The notes beneath the pieces are model-generated. The model was not told the origin of the DNA and made no database searches. It saw nothing but the letters and a program-made list of their open reading frames with translations. Shown here piece after piece: positions 54,774 through 63,400 of a stretch of DNA of 64,000 nt (its first letter is position 1; each line of letters starts with the position of its first letter). The stretch is from an uncultured Bacteroidales bacterium (GTDB lineage Bacteria; Bacteroidota; Bacteroidia; Bacteroidales; P3): contig CAMVGR010000001.1 in the NCBI GenBank assembly GCA_947167075.1, forward strand, positions 1 through 64,000, in the 5' to 3' direction. A program made the translations under genes and the position numbers.

Positions 54774-56807
54774 TTATTCAGCGACGGGCACTTCTTCCTC
54801 TATGGCCTCAGTAGCGGCCTCTGTAGGAGTGTCAGGTACCACTTCCTCCACCACTTCTACCTCGGGTTTGGGTTGCCACGGCATGCGTTTCTGCGTTAGG
54901 TAGAATATTCCAAAGAAGAGGATGGCAAGGATAATTAGCCAGTAGATGCATTTTTGCCACCACGGTGTCTTTTTGTCGGCAAATGGATCTTTCGACACAA
55001 TCTTTGGATATTTTGCCATCTTTGTAAGCGTTTGCCCAAAAGTGGTGTTGATGAGAATCTTGGAGTTGATGGCCCAGCCGTTGGCGTTGAGGACGGGACC
55101 TAAGTTGCGTTTGCGTAGCTTTAGCCATGCCAGCAGCATCGAGGGTCCACTAATGACAATGACCACCAAGGCAATGAGTAGTATGATGTTATACCATTTT
55201 GCGAAGATGAACCCACCCAATGCACCTAAAGCAGCTCCAATAGCACCTAAAGCTAGGCCGATAGCGGCGAATATGCCGGCGAATTTGGCGATGTCGAACA
55301 TTTGAGCTTTCTTGTCGGCAGCCACGGCTTCGGCTCCTTCTGTCTTTACGGTGAGGTTTGTGCTAGCAGTGTCGGCTTTGGCAGTCATTTGGTCGAACTG
55401 CTTGCTTTCTTTCTCTGTGGCGCTCTTTGTGATTTTGTCAGTCACCCATTTCCCGAATTTGCGATACGGGCTGAAGAATGCCTGCCGTACGCTAATAGGG
55501 TTGTCGATGATTTTCGTTATGGTGGCATCGTAGTCGTTGCCGTCACGGTCATAGAACAGGGCATTCTTTCCTTCGGTAAGACCTGTGATATCGCCGTCGG
55601 TCATGGCAGCCGCAATATCCAGCTGAGCCCCGCCTGATTTGGCTACACAGTGACAGTATATGAGGTATATACCGCTGGTGCCTGCAGAAGCAATCTGTTT
55701 TCCCATGTCGCTTACACGAATACATAGGTCGCATTGCCGTTGGTCGATGTACAGTTTGCCGGCTTGGAACACAGCCAAGCACTTCTCGTCACGTTTGTAG
55801 AAATCCTTTAAGACAACATAGTTGTGGATTAACTTCATGAAGTCGCGACTATATCTCACCAGGCGTTCGACAGGTGCAATGGCGGCGGAGTGTGTGGCCA
55901 GCTGTTCGGCTATGGCCTCATTCATTGCTGTCTCGCTTGCTGTTTTCCAATCGGTATGGCTGTCTACTTTTGCCAGTACGGATTTCCATTCCTCTTCGGT
56001 GATACTCTTCTTTCCGTCGAATACAAGCGCATGCATGGTGGCTATTTGTGCTTGCCAGGCCGGATTGATTCCTTTGGTAAGTGGAAGCAGCGCCTCTTTG
56101 TTGGGACGGGCCAATGGGTATGTGGCTATCTCATCGTACTTGGTGATTAGGTCGTCGCCACTGATGGCTGCAATCTTATCTACCTGCACATCGAGTGCGG
56201 CAGCGGCATCTTCGTCGAACTGAACCAGTTTGCAACGCATAAACCAATCGGCTATCTTTTCTCTTACGGCGTTCACAGCTTCGGCTACAGCATCGCTCTG
56301 CTCGCCGAAGGGGGGCTCGTAGGGCTCAGTTTTGGCAGCGGTGTATTCTTCCTTGCACTTCTCTTCATACACAGCCATATAGTCGAGCACATCCTGCAGT
56401 GCTATCTCTTGTTTGTCAAGCCCCAATTTGTTGAGGATCAAATGTGCGGCCTCCAGCACTTGTTTACCCTCATCGGTGTCGTCTTTTACCTGGTCGAAGG
56501 CTACCGTATCTTTGCCATCGACAAGTATCTCCATGTCTCGTAGCACTTTCTGGAGCCACTGCGATGCGGCCACCACCTCGCCGACACGTATTTTTCCATC
56601 GGCATCGGTGTCCATCAGCGAGAGTGTCTTCTCGTCGAACTCCAGTCCTTTTACGGGACAACTCAGCACCGTCCATAGCTTTTGGTCTAATTCTGGCAGA
56701 TGGGCGATGTCTTCTCCGGTTTCAATGTTCACGCGGGTCACTCCGCCCACTGTGCTGAATTTCCAATTGTAACCTTGGTTTGCAAGCATGTTGTTGATTT
56801 TTGCCAT
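54774..56807 (-). CDS. Large membrane protein with one EF-hand, function unknown
   Basis: A 677-residue protein. A single perfect calcium-loop pattern is at 66-77 (DTDADGKIRVGE; acidic at 1, 3, 5 and 12). Long helical, hydrophilic domain to about residue 500 with no signal peptide; then a Gly/Ala-rich hydrophobic region (AAIGLALGAIGAALGALGGF and the following ILLIALVVIVI) and a further helix (CIYWLIILAILFFGIFYL) near the end, with an acidic Pro-rich tail. I do not recognise the family; it seems to be a Bacteroidales protein. Own promoter at 56846-56877. Confidence 0.75.
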   Translation of the reverse strand: MAKINNMLANQGYNWKFSTVGGVTRVNIETGEDIAHLPELDQKLWTVLSCPVKGLEFDEKTLSLMDTDADGKIRVGEVVAASQWLQKVLRDMEILVDGKDTVAFDQVKDDTDEGKQVLEAAHLILNKLGLDKQEIALQDVLDYMAVYEEKCKEEYTAAKTEPYEPPFGEQSDAVAEAVNAVREKIADWFMRCKLVQFDEDAAAALDVQVDKIAAISGDDLITKYDEIATYPLARPNKEALLPLTKGINPAWQAQIATMHALVFDGKKSITEEEWKSVLAKVDSHTDWKTASETAMNEAIAEQLATHSAAIAPVERLVRYSRDFMKLIHNYVVLKDFYKRDEKCLAVFQAGKLYIDQRQCDLCIRVSDMGKQIASAGTSGIYLIYCHCVAKSGGAQLDIAAAMTDGDITGLTEGKNALFYDRDGNDYDATITKIIDNPISVRQAFFSPYRKFGKWVTDKITKSATEKESKQFDQMTAKADTASTNLTVKTEGAEAVAADKKAQMFDIAKFAGIFAAIGLALGAIGAALGALGGFIFAKWYNIILLIALVVIVISGPSMLLAWLKLRKRNLGPVLNANGWAINSKILINTTFGQTLTKMAKYPKIVSKDPFADKKTPWWQKCIYWLIILAILFFGIFYLTQKRMPWQPKPEVEVVEEVVPDTPTEAATEAIEEEVPVAE

Positions 56808-56845
56808 ATCTTATTAATATATTGATTGCACCCTATAAAGATTTT

Positions 56846-56877
56846 GCAAAGTTACGAACAAAAACCGGATTGGCAAA
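56846..56877 (-). promoter_or_regulatory. Promoter of the EF-hand membrane protein gene
   Basis: Minus-strand -7 TAACTTTGC (plus 56846-56854) and -33 TTTG (plus-strand CAAA 56874-56877) are 19 nt apart, 39 bp from the start codon. Confidence 0.65.
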
Positions 56878-56955
56878 ATTTTTTTACACTCTCTTCTGCA
56901 ATTTGTGCCGGACAAGTGCTTCTAAAGTAGTGCATTCTATGCCTAGTTGGACAAC

Positions 56956-56995
56956 AAAAGAGGGCGACCATCATCGAAATGGTCACCCTCTTTTT
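56956..56995. terminator. Hairpin terminator after rpmF
   Basis: AAAAGAGGGcGACCAT and ATGGTcACCCTCTTTTT form a long stem with one mismatch. Flanking A and T runs allow action on both strands. Confidence 0.8.
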
Positions 56996-57021
56996 GGTTA
57001 AGCTCAAGTCGTACTTGGTGT

Positions 57022-57207
57022 TTACTCTTCGCCGCCGTGTTCGATGGCGAGTTTTCCGCGGTAGTAGCCGCACTCGGGGCAAACATGGTGATACATGACT
57101 TGTGCACCGCAGTTGCTGCATGTAGTCAACTGCGCTTTCTCCAACGCATCGTGCGTTCTTCTCTTGGCCGTACGGGTCTGCGAGAATCTGTGTTTTGGAT
57201 GTGGCAT
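57022..57207 (-). CDS. rpmF: 50S ribosomal protein L32
   Basis: A 61-residue protein starting MPHPKHRFSQTRTAKRRTHDAL with four cysteines in CSNCGAQVMYHHVCPECGYY: the zinc-binding form of L32. It follows yceD by 22 bp, the usual order. Confidence 0.96.
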   Translation of the reverse strand: MPHPKHRFSQTRTAKRRTHDALEKAQLTTCSNCGAQVMYHHVCPECGYYRGKLAIEHGGEE

Positions 57208-57229
57208 ATTACTATATTTTTTTATTTAT

Positions 57230-57736
57230 TTATTTCAAGTCCTTTAGTGCTTCCCATCGTGGATCCACATAGTCGTCGGGGTGTTGATTCTCTTCGTCTG
57301 ACAGGAATCTCACGGTGTCTGGGTCGCATTCTCCTTCGGGGTGCGAGTGTTGCAGGGGCATTCGAACAGCGACATATTCGTAGAGCCAGGGGCTTAGATC
57401 CAGTTCGTGTGCATCTTCTGGTAGTACCACTGTTTCTTCGTCGTCGCTCTCTTCGGTGTCGCTGAAACGCACATTCAGTCGCTCCTCACCGCTCACTTTC
57501 ACCTCCAGCTCACCTAGACAGCGGTCGCACCGTGTTGTCAGTGTGCCTTCGAACGAAAAAGTGAGCATCGTTACACGCTCCGAGCGCTCCATTTTGACCT
57601 CAAAATCCACTTTCCCATCCTCGATTTCTTCGTTTTTGTACTCATTGAAGAAGTCGTTGTCAAGCATAATCCGGTATGTGTAAGTACCTGGTTTTATGCC
57701 AGAAAAGCGCACTATTCGGTCTTCATTTCTGCTCAT
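57230..57736 (-). CDS. yceD: YceD/DUF177 family protein
   Basis: A 168-residue acidic protein. It shows the DUF177 core (LTFSFEGTLTTRCDRCLGELEVKV, with paired cysteines) and is directly upstream of rpmF, where YceD is found across bacteria and is linked to 23S rRNA processing. The acidic tail ENQHPDDYVDPRWEALKDL is typical. Confidence 0.9.
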   Translation of the reverse strand: MSRNEDRIVRFSGIKPGTYTYRIMLDNDFFNEYKNEEIEDGKVDFEVKMERSERVTMLTFSFEGTLTTRCDRCLGELEVKVSGEERLNVRFSDTEESDDEETVVLPEDAHELDLSPWLYEYVAVRMPLQHSHPEGECDPDTVRFLSDEENQHPDDYVDPRWEALKDLK

Positions 57737-57757
57737 TTTCGCACTCCTATTGAGTTT

Positions 57758-57789
57758 GCAAAAATACTAAATGTTTTTAAACTGGCAAA
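57758..57789 (-). promoter_or_regulatory. Promoter of yceD-rpmF
   Basis: Minus-strand -7 TATTTTTGC (plus 57758-57766) and -33 TTTG (plus-strand CAAA 57786-57789) are 19 nt apart. Confidence 0.65.
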
Positions 57790-57818
57790 AAATATTTTCT
57801 AAAAGCAGAAAAAAGTGT

Positions 57819-59060
57819 TCACAGAGCCATGCCTGCGGCGTGTGCGGTGGAGAAGGCTAGCTGTAGGTTGTAGCCGCCGGTGTCGGCATCAAGGTCGAGC
57901 AGTTCTCCTATTATGTATAGTCCCTTCATCAGGCGGCTTTCCATGGTTTTGGGGTTTACTTCGGCCAGGCTTACACCGCCCTGGGTGACAATGGCTTCGT
58001 TCCAATCGTGTGTGCCGATAAGGGTGAATGGCACAGCCTTTAGCCAGCGCCCCAGTCGGCGACGTTCCTCGCCGGTCACTTGATTCAGGCGCTTGTAGTA
58101 TTCGATGTGCAGTTGTGGCAGTGCCAGGGGTATCAATTCTGCTGGCAGCCACATGCGTAGTGCGTCGTTGAAGATACGACGTCCGTTCTGGTCAAGGTCG
58201 GTCTGCAGGCGACGGTCCAGTTGGTCGGGGCTTAGGGCTGGTTTTAGATCGAGCGTAGCGTGCAGTGTTTTGCCCTCATGCAGTGGGCGTGTGGCAATAC
58301 GGCTGGCACTGAGCCCAATAGGTCCAGCTATCCCGTCGTGGCAGAATGTCATCTCGCCCAGGGGCGACCGATAGAGGATGTGGCCTTCGTCGTCGGTGAT
58401 ATTGAGTTGCACATTGCGCAGTACGAAGCCTACCAGTTCGTCGTGGATATGTTCGGCACACTTCAAGGGGACAAGGGCGGGGACAGTATCTACCACAGTG
58501 TGTCCCACTTCCATTGCCATTCGCAGCCCAGCACCAGTGGATCCTGTGGTGGGGTAGGAGAGGCCGCCGGTGGCCAACACCACCTGACGGCATCCGATAC
58601 GCTCGCCGTTTTGCAGCACCACTCCCGTCGTTTGCCCATCGAGGGTCTCCACTCGTTTTACGGTGGTATTTTTGCGAATGGTCACTAGGGGGTTGTTTTC
58701 CAGAGGGCCAATCAGCGACAAAAAGACATCGAGTGCCTTGCCGCTGGTGGGATAGACCCGATTGCCGCGTTCCACCGTCAAGGGCAGACCTCGGCTTTCG
58801 AAGAAATCCATTAGCTCGCGGTTAAAGAAGCGCCCATAGGCATTGCGAATCCAGCGCGGGTCGGACCCTATATGGCTCAATGTGTCGCGCAGGGGGTTGG
58901 TGTTAGTGAGGTTGCAGCGTCCTTTACCGGTGATGCGGAGCTTGCGTCCGGCCTGGTCCATCTTTTCGAGGAGCAATACCCTACGCCCTCGTTCGGACGC
59001 TACGGTTGCGCACATCAGTCCGGCTGCACCAGCTCCAACAATCGCCACGTCGTAGTCCAT
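57819..59060 (-). CDS. NAD(P)/FAD-dependent oxidoreductase, HI0933/YhiN family
   Basis: A 413-residue flavoprotein with an N-terminal FAD fold (YDVAIVGAGAAGLMCATVASERG), the family motif KLRITGKGRCNLTNTN, ATGGLSYPTTGSTGAG, TQGGVSLAEVNPKTMESR and the C-terminal LYIIGELLDLDADTGGYNLQLAFSTAHAAG. Often called aminoacetone oxidase-like; the physiological substrate is unknown. Its ATG overlaps the usp stop (TGATG), so the genes are coupled. Confidence 0.9.
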   Translation of the reverse strand: MDYDVAIVGAGAAGLMCATVASERGRRVLLLEKMDQAGRKLRITGKGRCNLTNTNPLRDTLSHIGSDPRWIRNAYGRFFNRELMDFFESRGLPLTVERGNRVYPTSGKALDVFLSLIGPLENNPLVTIRKNTTVKRVETLDGQTTGVVLQNGERIGCRQVVLATGGLSYPTTGSTGAGLRMAMEVGHTVVDTVPALVPLKCAEHIHDELVGFVLRNVQLNITDDEGHILYRSPLGEMTFCHDGIAGPIGLSASRIATRPLHEGKTLHATLDLKPALSPDQLDRRLQTDLDQNGRRIFNDALRMWLPAELIPLALPQLHIEYYKRLNQVTGEERRRLGRWLKAVPFTLIGTHDWNEAIVTQGGVSLAEVNPKTMESRLMKGLYIIGELLDLDADTGGYNLQLAFSTAHAAGMAL

Positions 59061-59899
59061 CACACACGCGATGCTACATTAATATAGTCTTCTGGGTGGA
59101 TGCAGAGCACGGGCAGCTGCGATTTGTGTACTATCTGTTGTGCATTGGTGCCGAGGAAGAACTGCGATATGATTGCATCCTGTTCGGTATTGATCACCAC
59201 TAGGTCGGCCTTCACCTCGTCGGCATAGCCGAGCACGGTGTCGCTATAGGTGGAGTAGGAACGGATTTCGGAGTGGTACGACACCCCCTCCCGTTCCAGG
59301 AAGTCGATGCTCTGTCCTATATATGTGCGTAGCTGTCCCTCTTCTTCTTTCAGGTCGCGCAGTCCAAGAATATACACTTCCGAACCGAATATGCGTGCCA
59401 TCGTAGCTGCTGGTGGCACTTTCTGGCGCGATTTGGTGTTGACGCGAAGTGGCACCACGATGCGTTCCAGCTGTTTATGGAAGTCGTATCCCTGTCGCAT
59501 GGTGAGTACTGGGCATGGAGCATCCTGCACAATGCGGGTTGCCTGGCTCCCGATCACATATTTCTCAAATCCGGAGGCTCCGTTGGTACCGATTACTATC
59601 ATCGGCGACACCTCGGTGCGAGCCACATTTGCAATAGCCGACGACACCTTCCCCTGTACAATTCTACTCTCTATCTTGCCATATTTCATAGCGGGCTGAT
59701 ACCTGCTACACAGTTCTTTCAGTTTGTCGCTGGCCAAATTGGTCATCATATCCAGTTGTTCGCCAGTGAACAGCAGTTTCTCCCTTTTTACCCATACCAG
59801 TATGATACCTGTATGCATTCGGTTGGCAATGTCTATTGCCAGTTCAAGTGCCACATACGACCCTTCGGAGAAGTCGGTTCCTACTATCAGAGATTTCAT
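59060..59899 (-). CDS. Universal stress protein, tandem UspA domains
   Basis: A 279-residue protein with two UspA folds: LIVGTDFSEGSYVALELAIDIANRM and MIVIGTNGASGFEKYVIGSQATRIV in the first; a more divergent second half from about 150 (VVPLRVNTKSRQK...LVVINTEQDAIISQFFLGTNAQQIVHKSQLPVL). The first domain has the GxxGxxx9GS ATP-binding type; the second keeps only part. Common in Bacteroidales. Confidence 0.88.
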   Translation of the reverse strand: MKSLIVGTDFSEGSYVALELAIDIANRMHTGIILVWVKREKLLFTGEQLDMMTNLASDKLKELCSRYQPAMKYGKIESRIVQGKVSSAIANVARTEVSPMIVIGTNGASGFEKYVIGSQATRIVQDAPCPVLTMRQGYDFHKQLERIVVPLRVNTKSRQKVPPAATMARIFGSEVYILGLRDLKEEEGQLRTYIGQSIDFLEREGVSYHSEIRSYSTYSDTVLGYADEVKADLVVINTEQDAIISQFFLGTNAQQIVHKSQLPVLCIHPEDYINVASRV

Positions 59900-60177
59900 T
59901 CGTATCCTTCTTTGTAATATTAGTTTATCTTTTAATAAACGACAGTGTGTATTATTTATTGTATTTGAGTATAAAAACTTTTTCTTGTAGATTCAACATC
60001 GAGTAGCAACCTTATGTTGCACGGCCAAAGTCTGTTTACAGACGAGGCTCTGCCGTTCATCCCTTATTCTAGCCTAGCTTGTGGCTTCATCGGGTATTGG
60101 AAACAGGCAGATATTTTCCTGCTGGCAAGTCCTCTTCTCCCCGTCTTATTGCCAAGACATTTATTTATTAAAAATTG

Positions 60178-60315
60178 CTCATCTCTTACTTTTTTAATAG
60201 TTGAGTAATGGATGGGTAGGAGATGAGTAAGAGATGAGTAAGAGTTGGTCTGTCTTTAATACTGATATTCAGTCGGTTGGAAAAGTGCGATTTTTGCCTG
60301 TTTTTCCCCTTTTTT
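60178..60315 (+). repeat. 11-bp phased tandem-repeat element, type 1, copy F
   Basis: Units at 60200-60210, 60211-60221, 60222-60232 and 60233-60243 (gttgagtaatg, gatgggtagga, two gatgagtaaga). The spacer is gttggtctgtctttaatact (60244-60263); the core gatattcagtcggttggaaa (60264-60283) is the most divergent; a T-rich tail follows. It lies 301 bp upstream of the usp gene. The other parts of 59900-60481 hold a terminator and otherwise nothing I can assign. Confidence 0.88.
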
Positions 60316-60404
60316 GCGAGTTTTGTAAAAGTAAGATACAGGAATGCTTTTTCGAGGCTAAATAGATGATAGCGTGTGCTTTGGTGGTTTATGATACGAA
60401 AAAA

Positions 60405-60436
60405 GTGACGAATCCGCATGCTCTCGGATTCGTCAC
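60405..60436 (-). terminator. Intrinsic terminator of the large surface protein gene
   Basis: GTGACGAATCCG (60405-60416) pairs perfectly with CGGATTCGTCAC (60425-60436) around an 8-nt loop; on the minus strand TTTTTTC follows. Confidence 0.85.
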
Positions 60437-60481
60437 CTTGTATTGGGTTCGAAGATTGGCTTTTTGCCAATCGGTGAGGTG

Positions 60482-63400
60482 CTACATCACTACCACTCGG
60501 CGGGCAGGCAACCCGTCGACCTGCAGCAGGTAGATACCTGCCGACAGGTGCTGGTGGCGGTCGGCTATGCGGCGTCCCACGGCATCGTATAGGTACACCT
60601 CCATGCCTTCGGCACCTTGCACCACGATGTGTCCGTCCTGCACCCTCACGCTGATGCCAGCTTCGTTGTATACGTCGGCGATGCCTTCAGGCTCGTTGGC
60701 CTCGAAGTAGGCGGTGAAGACGGTGTCGGAGTTGACGGTGATGGTGCGCGGATTGTCGCTGTTGCCATCCTGCCAGTGGTCGAAGTGGTAGCCCGACTTG
60801 GCTGTGGCGGTGAGGAGTGCCTCCTCGCCATAGTTCACCTTGCCGCCACCGTTGGCGGTGCCCATCGAGGGATCGGCACTGGTGACGGTCACGGTGTATT
60901 GGTCGAGGGCGAAGGTGGCCTCGAGCGAGAGGTCGGCTGTCACCACCACTAGGCGTGGGTTGTGCTTGTCGCCATCGCTCCACTGCACGAAGTGCCAGTG
61001 CTCGGCTGCCGTGGCGGTGAGGGTGGCGGTGTCGCCATAGAGGTAGGTGTTGGAGCCGGTCACCTCGCCCTGCTCGCTCTCGCAACTGACGCTGACAGAG
61101 TAGCTGTTGCGTTCGAAGATGGCAACGAATTGGGTGTCGCAGACAATGGTGGCGGTGCGGGGATTGTCGGTGTTGCCATCCTGCCAGAGGCTGAAGTGGT
61201 GTCCCTCGTCGGCAGTGGCGGTGAGGGTGATGGTGGTGCCATAGTCGGCACTATCGGACGAGGCAACAGCACTGCCGCCGTCGCCTGCTATCACGTCGAT
61301 GGCATAGCGGTTGGGTGCAAATGTGGCGCTGATGCTGAGGTCGGCAGTGAGGGTGATGGTGTGGGGGTTGTCGGTCGAACCGTCGCTCCACTGGCTGAAG
61401 TGGTAACCCTCGTCGGGCGTGGCGGTGAGGGTTACCTCGGTGCCGTGCTCATAGTCGCCGCCGTCGCTCACCGAGCCGTGCTCGCCGGCAGTAACGGTGA
61501 GGGTGTAGACGTTGATGTCGAAGAGGGCGGTGAAGGTGGTGTCCTGTGTGAGGGTGACGCTGCGGGGATTGTCGGTGTTGCCGTCGCTCCAATGGGTGAA
61601 GTGGTAGCCCTCAGCGGGGGTGGCACTGATGCTGTGCGAGGTGTTGTAGTCGTAGCTGCCGTCGCCGCTGACGGTGCCCTGCTCGTCGTCGCATTCGACC
61701 TCGAGAGTGTACTGGTTGGGCAGGAAGGTGGCGGTGAGGGTGGTGTTGTCGAGGACGGTCAGATAGCGAGGATTGTCGCTATTACCATCGCTCCACTGCG
61801 AGAAGTGGTAGCCATAGTTGGCAGTGGCGGTGAGGGTATCGATGCTCTCCTGGATGAATGAGCCGCTGCCGGTGACGCTACCGTGGCTGCTATTGCTCGA
61901 GCTGACAGATACCGTGTAGATGACACCCCAAGCGAACTGAGCCTCGAGAGCCGTATCGCTCACTAGGCTAATGGTGCGGGGGTTGTCGGTGCTGCCGTCG
62001 CTCCATTGTAGGAATCGGTGACTCGGGGCGGGGGTGGCAGTCAGTTGCACGCCGCCGGTGGAGCACTCCCATTCGGCAGTGCCCATGGTGTCCACGTTCA
62101 CCGTGAGCACCACTTTGTAGGGTGTCTGCTCCTCGATATGCTGGAAGTCGGCCCATGTGGGGTGTGCATCCTCCCATGTATATTCGTAGTAATAATTTTT
62201 ACCTTTCAATGTGTAGAATCCTCCACTAGGGTCTGGCTTGGGTTTTAACTGCGAATAGTTTTCGTAGTTTGATTTAGCACCACATGGCACCATGAGAACG
62301 GCATTGGAGAAGACGCTGTCGTCGAAGACATTCATAGGCGATATGTACCACACCTCGTCGGCCAGATTAGTTGACATTGCCCATACTCCCATTGTGGAGG
62401 GTTCTGTTCCACGACACACGATGGTATCGAGATGGCTGCCAATATTTACACCGAAGGCGTATTGACCAATGTTTTGTAGCGTGGTGGGAAGCGAGACGTA
62501 GTGAAGGCTGGCGGTGTCGACTTTGCCAGAAATGAAACCGCTGATGATAATCACAACATTAAGAGGCTCGGGTTCGGCAACCGACAGGTCGGTCGGAATA
62601 CTGCTGTCGCCCCCAGTATTTTGGGGGGTATCAGATACTTTCATGTAGAAGCAGTAGTTTCCGATTTCCAGCAGACCTTCGGGCAGTTCGAGGCGTTCCA
62701 GGCCTTCGGCATTGTAGAAAATGCCTTCGGTGAGGTAGCGCACGTTAGGTCCGAAGTCGATGGAGTGTAGGTTCACGGTGTTGCCAAAGGGGGTACAGCT
62801 GGAGGGCTCTACGTGGTCGATGCCAAGACTGTCGCAATCGTAGTAGAGATAACTGAGCGACGAGTCGAGCAGGAAAGCATCTGTTCCAATCCACTGTAGC
62901 GTGCTGGGCATCCACAGGCTATCGAGGTCCTGGCAGTTGCGGAAAGCACCGGCTCCGATGTACTGGCATCCTTCGGGCAGACGTACGTTGTGCAGGCCGG
63001 AGGTGTTCATAAAGGCTGCCTGGTCGATATACTGCAGTGAGTCGGAAAAGAGCGACTCTGCATTCTCGAGCACCATGTTGGCAAAGGCTCCGTTGCCGAT
63101 AGTCTGCAAGGAGGTACTCTGGTTGTTAATGTACACTGTGCGGTCGAAGGCGTTGGTGTCGAGCAATTGGTTCCATGGGAAACCAAAGAAACATGGAGGT
63201 ATGTTGCGTACGCCGGGGCCGATGGTGATGGTGTCCACTGGCGGCAGCAGGTCGGCGAGGGCTACTTTTGATTTACGGGCGTTGAATTTTGCTACATTGT
63301 TGTACGTTAGGGCACTATTGGGTGTGTAGCTGCGGTCAAGGTTCGGCAATGAGAGGTCGCCGTAGTATACCGACTCTGTGGCATTGTAGGTGATCTTCTT

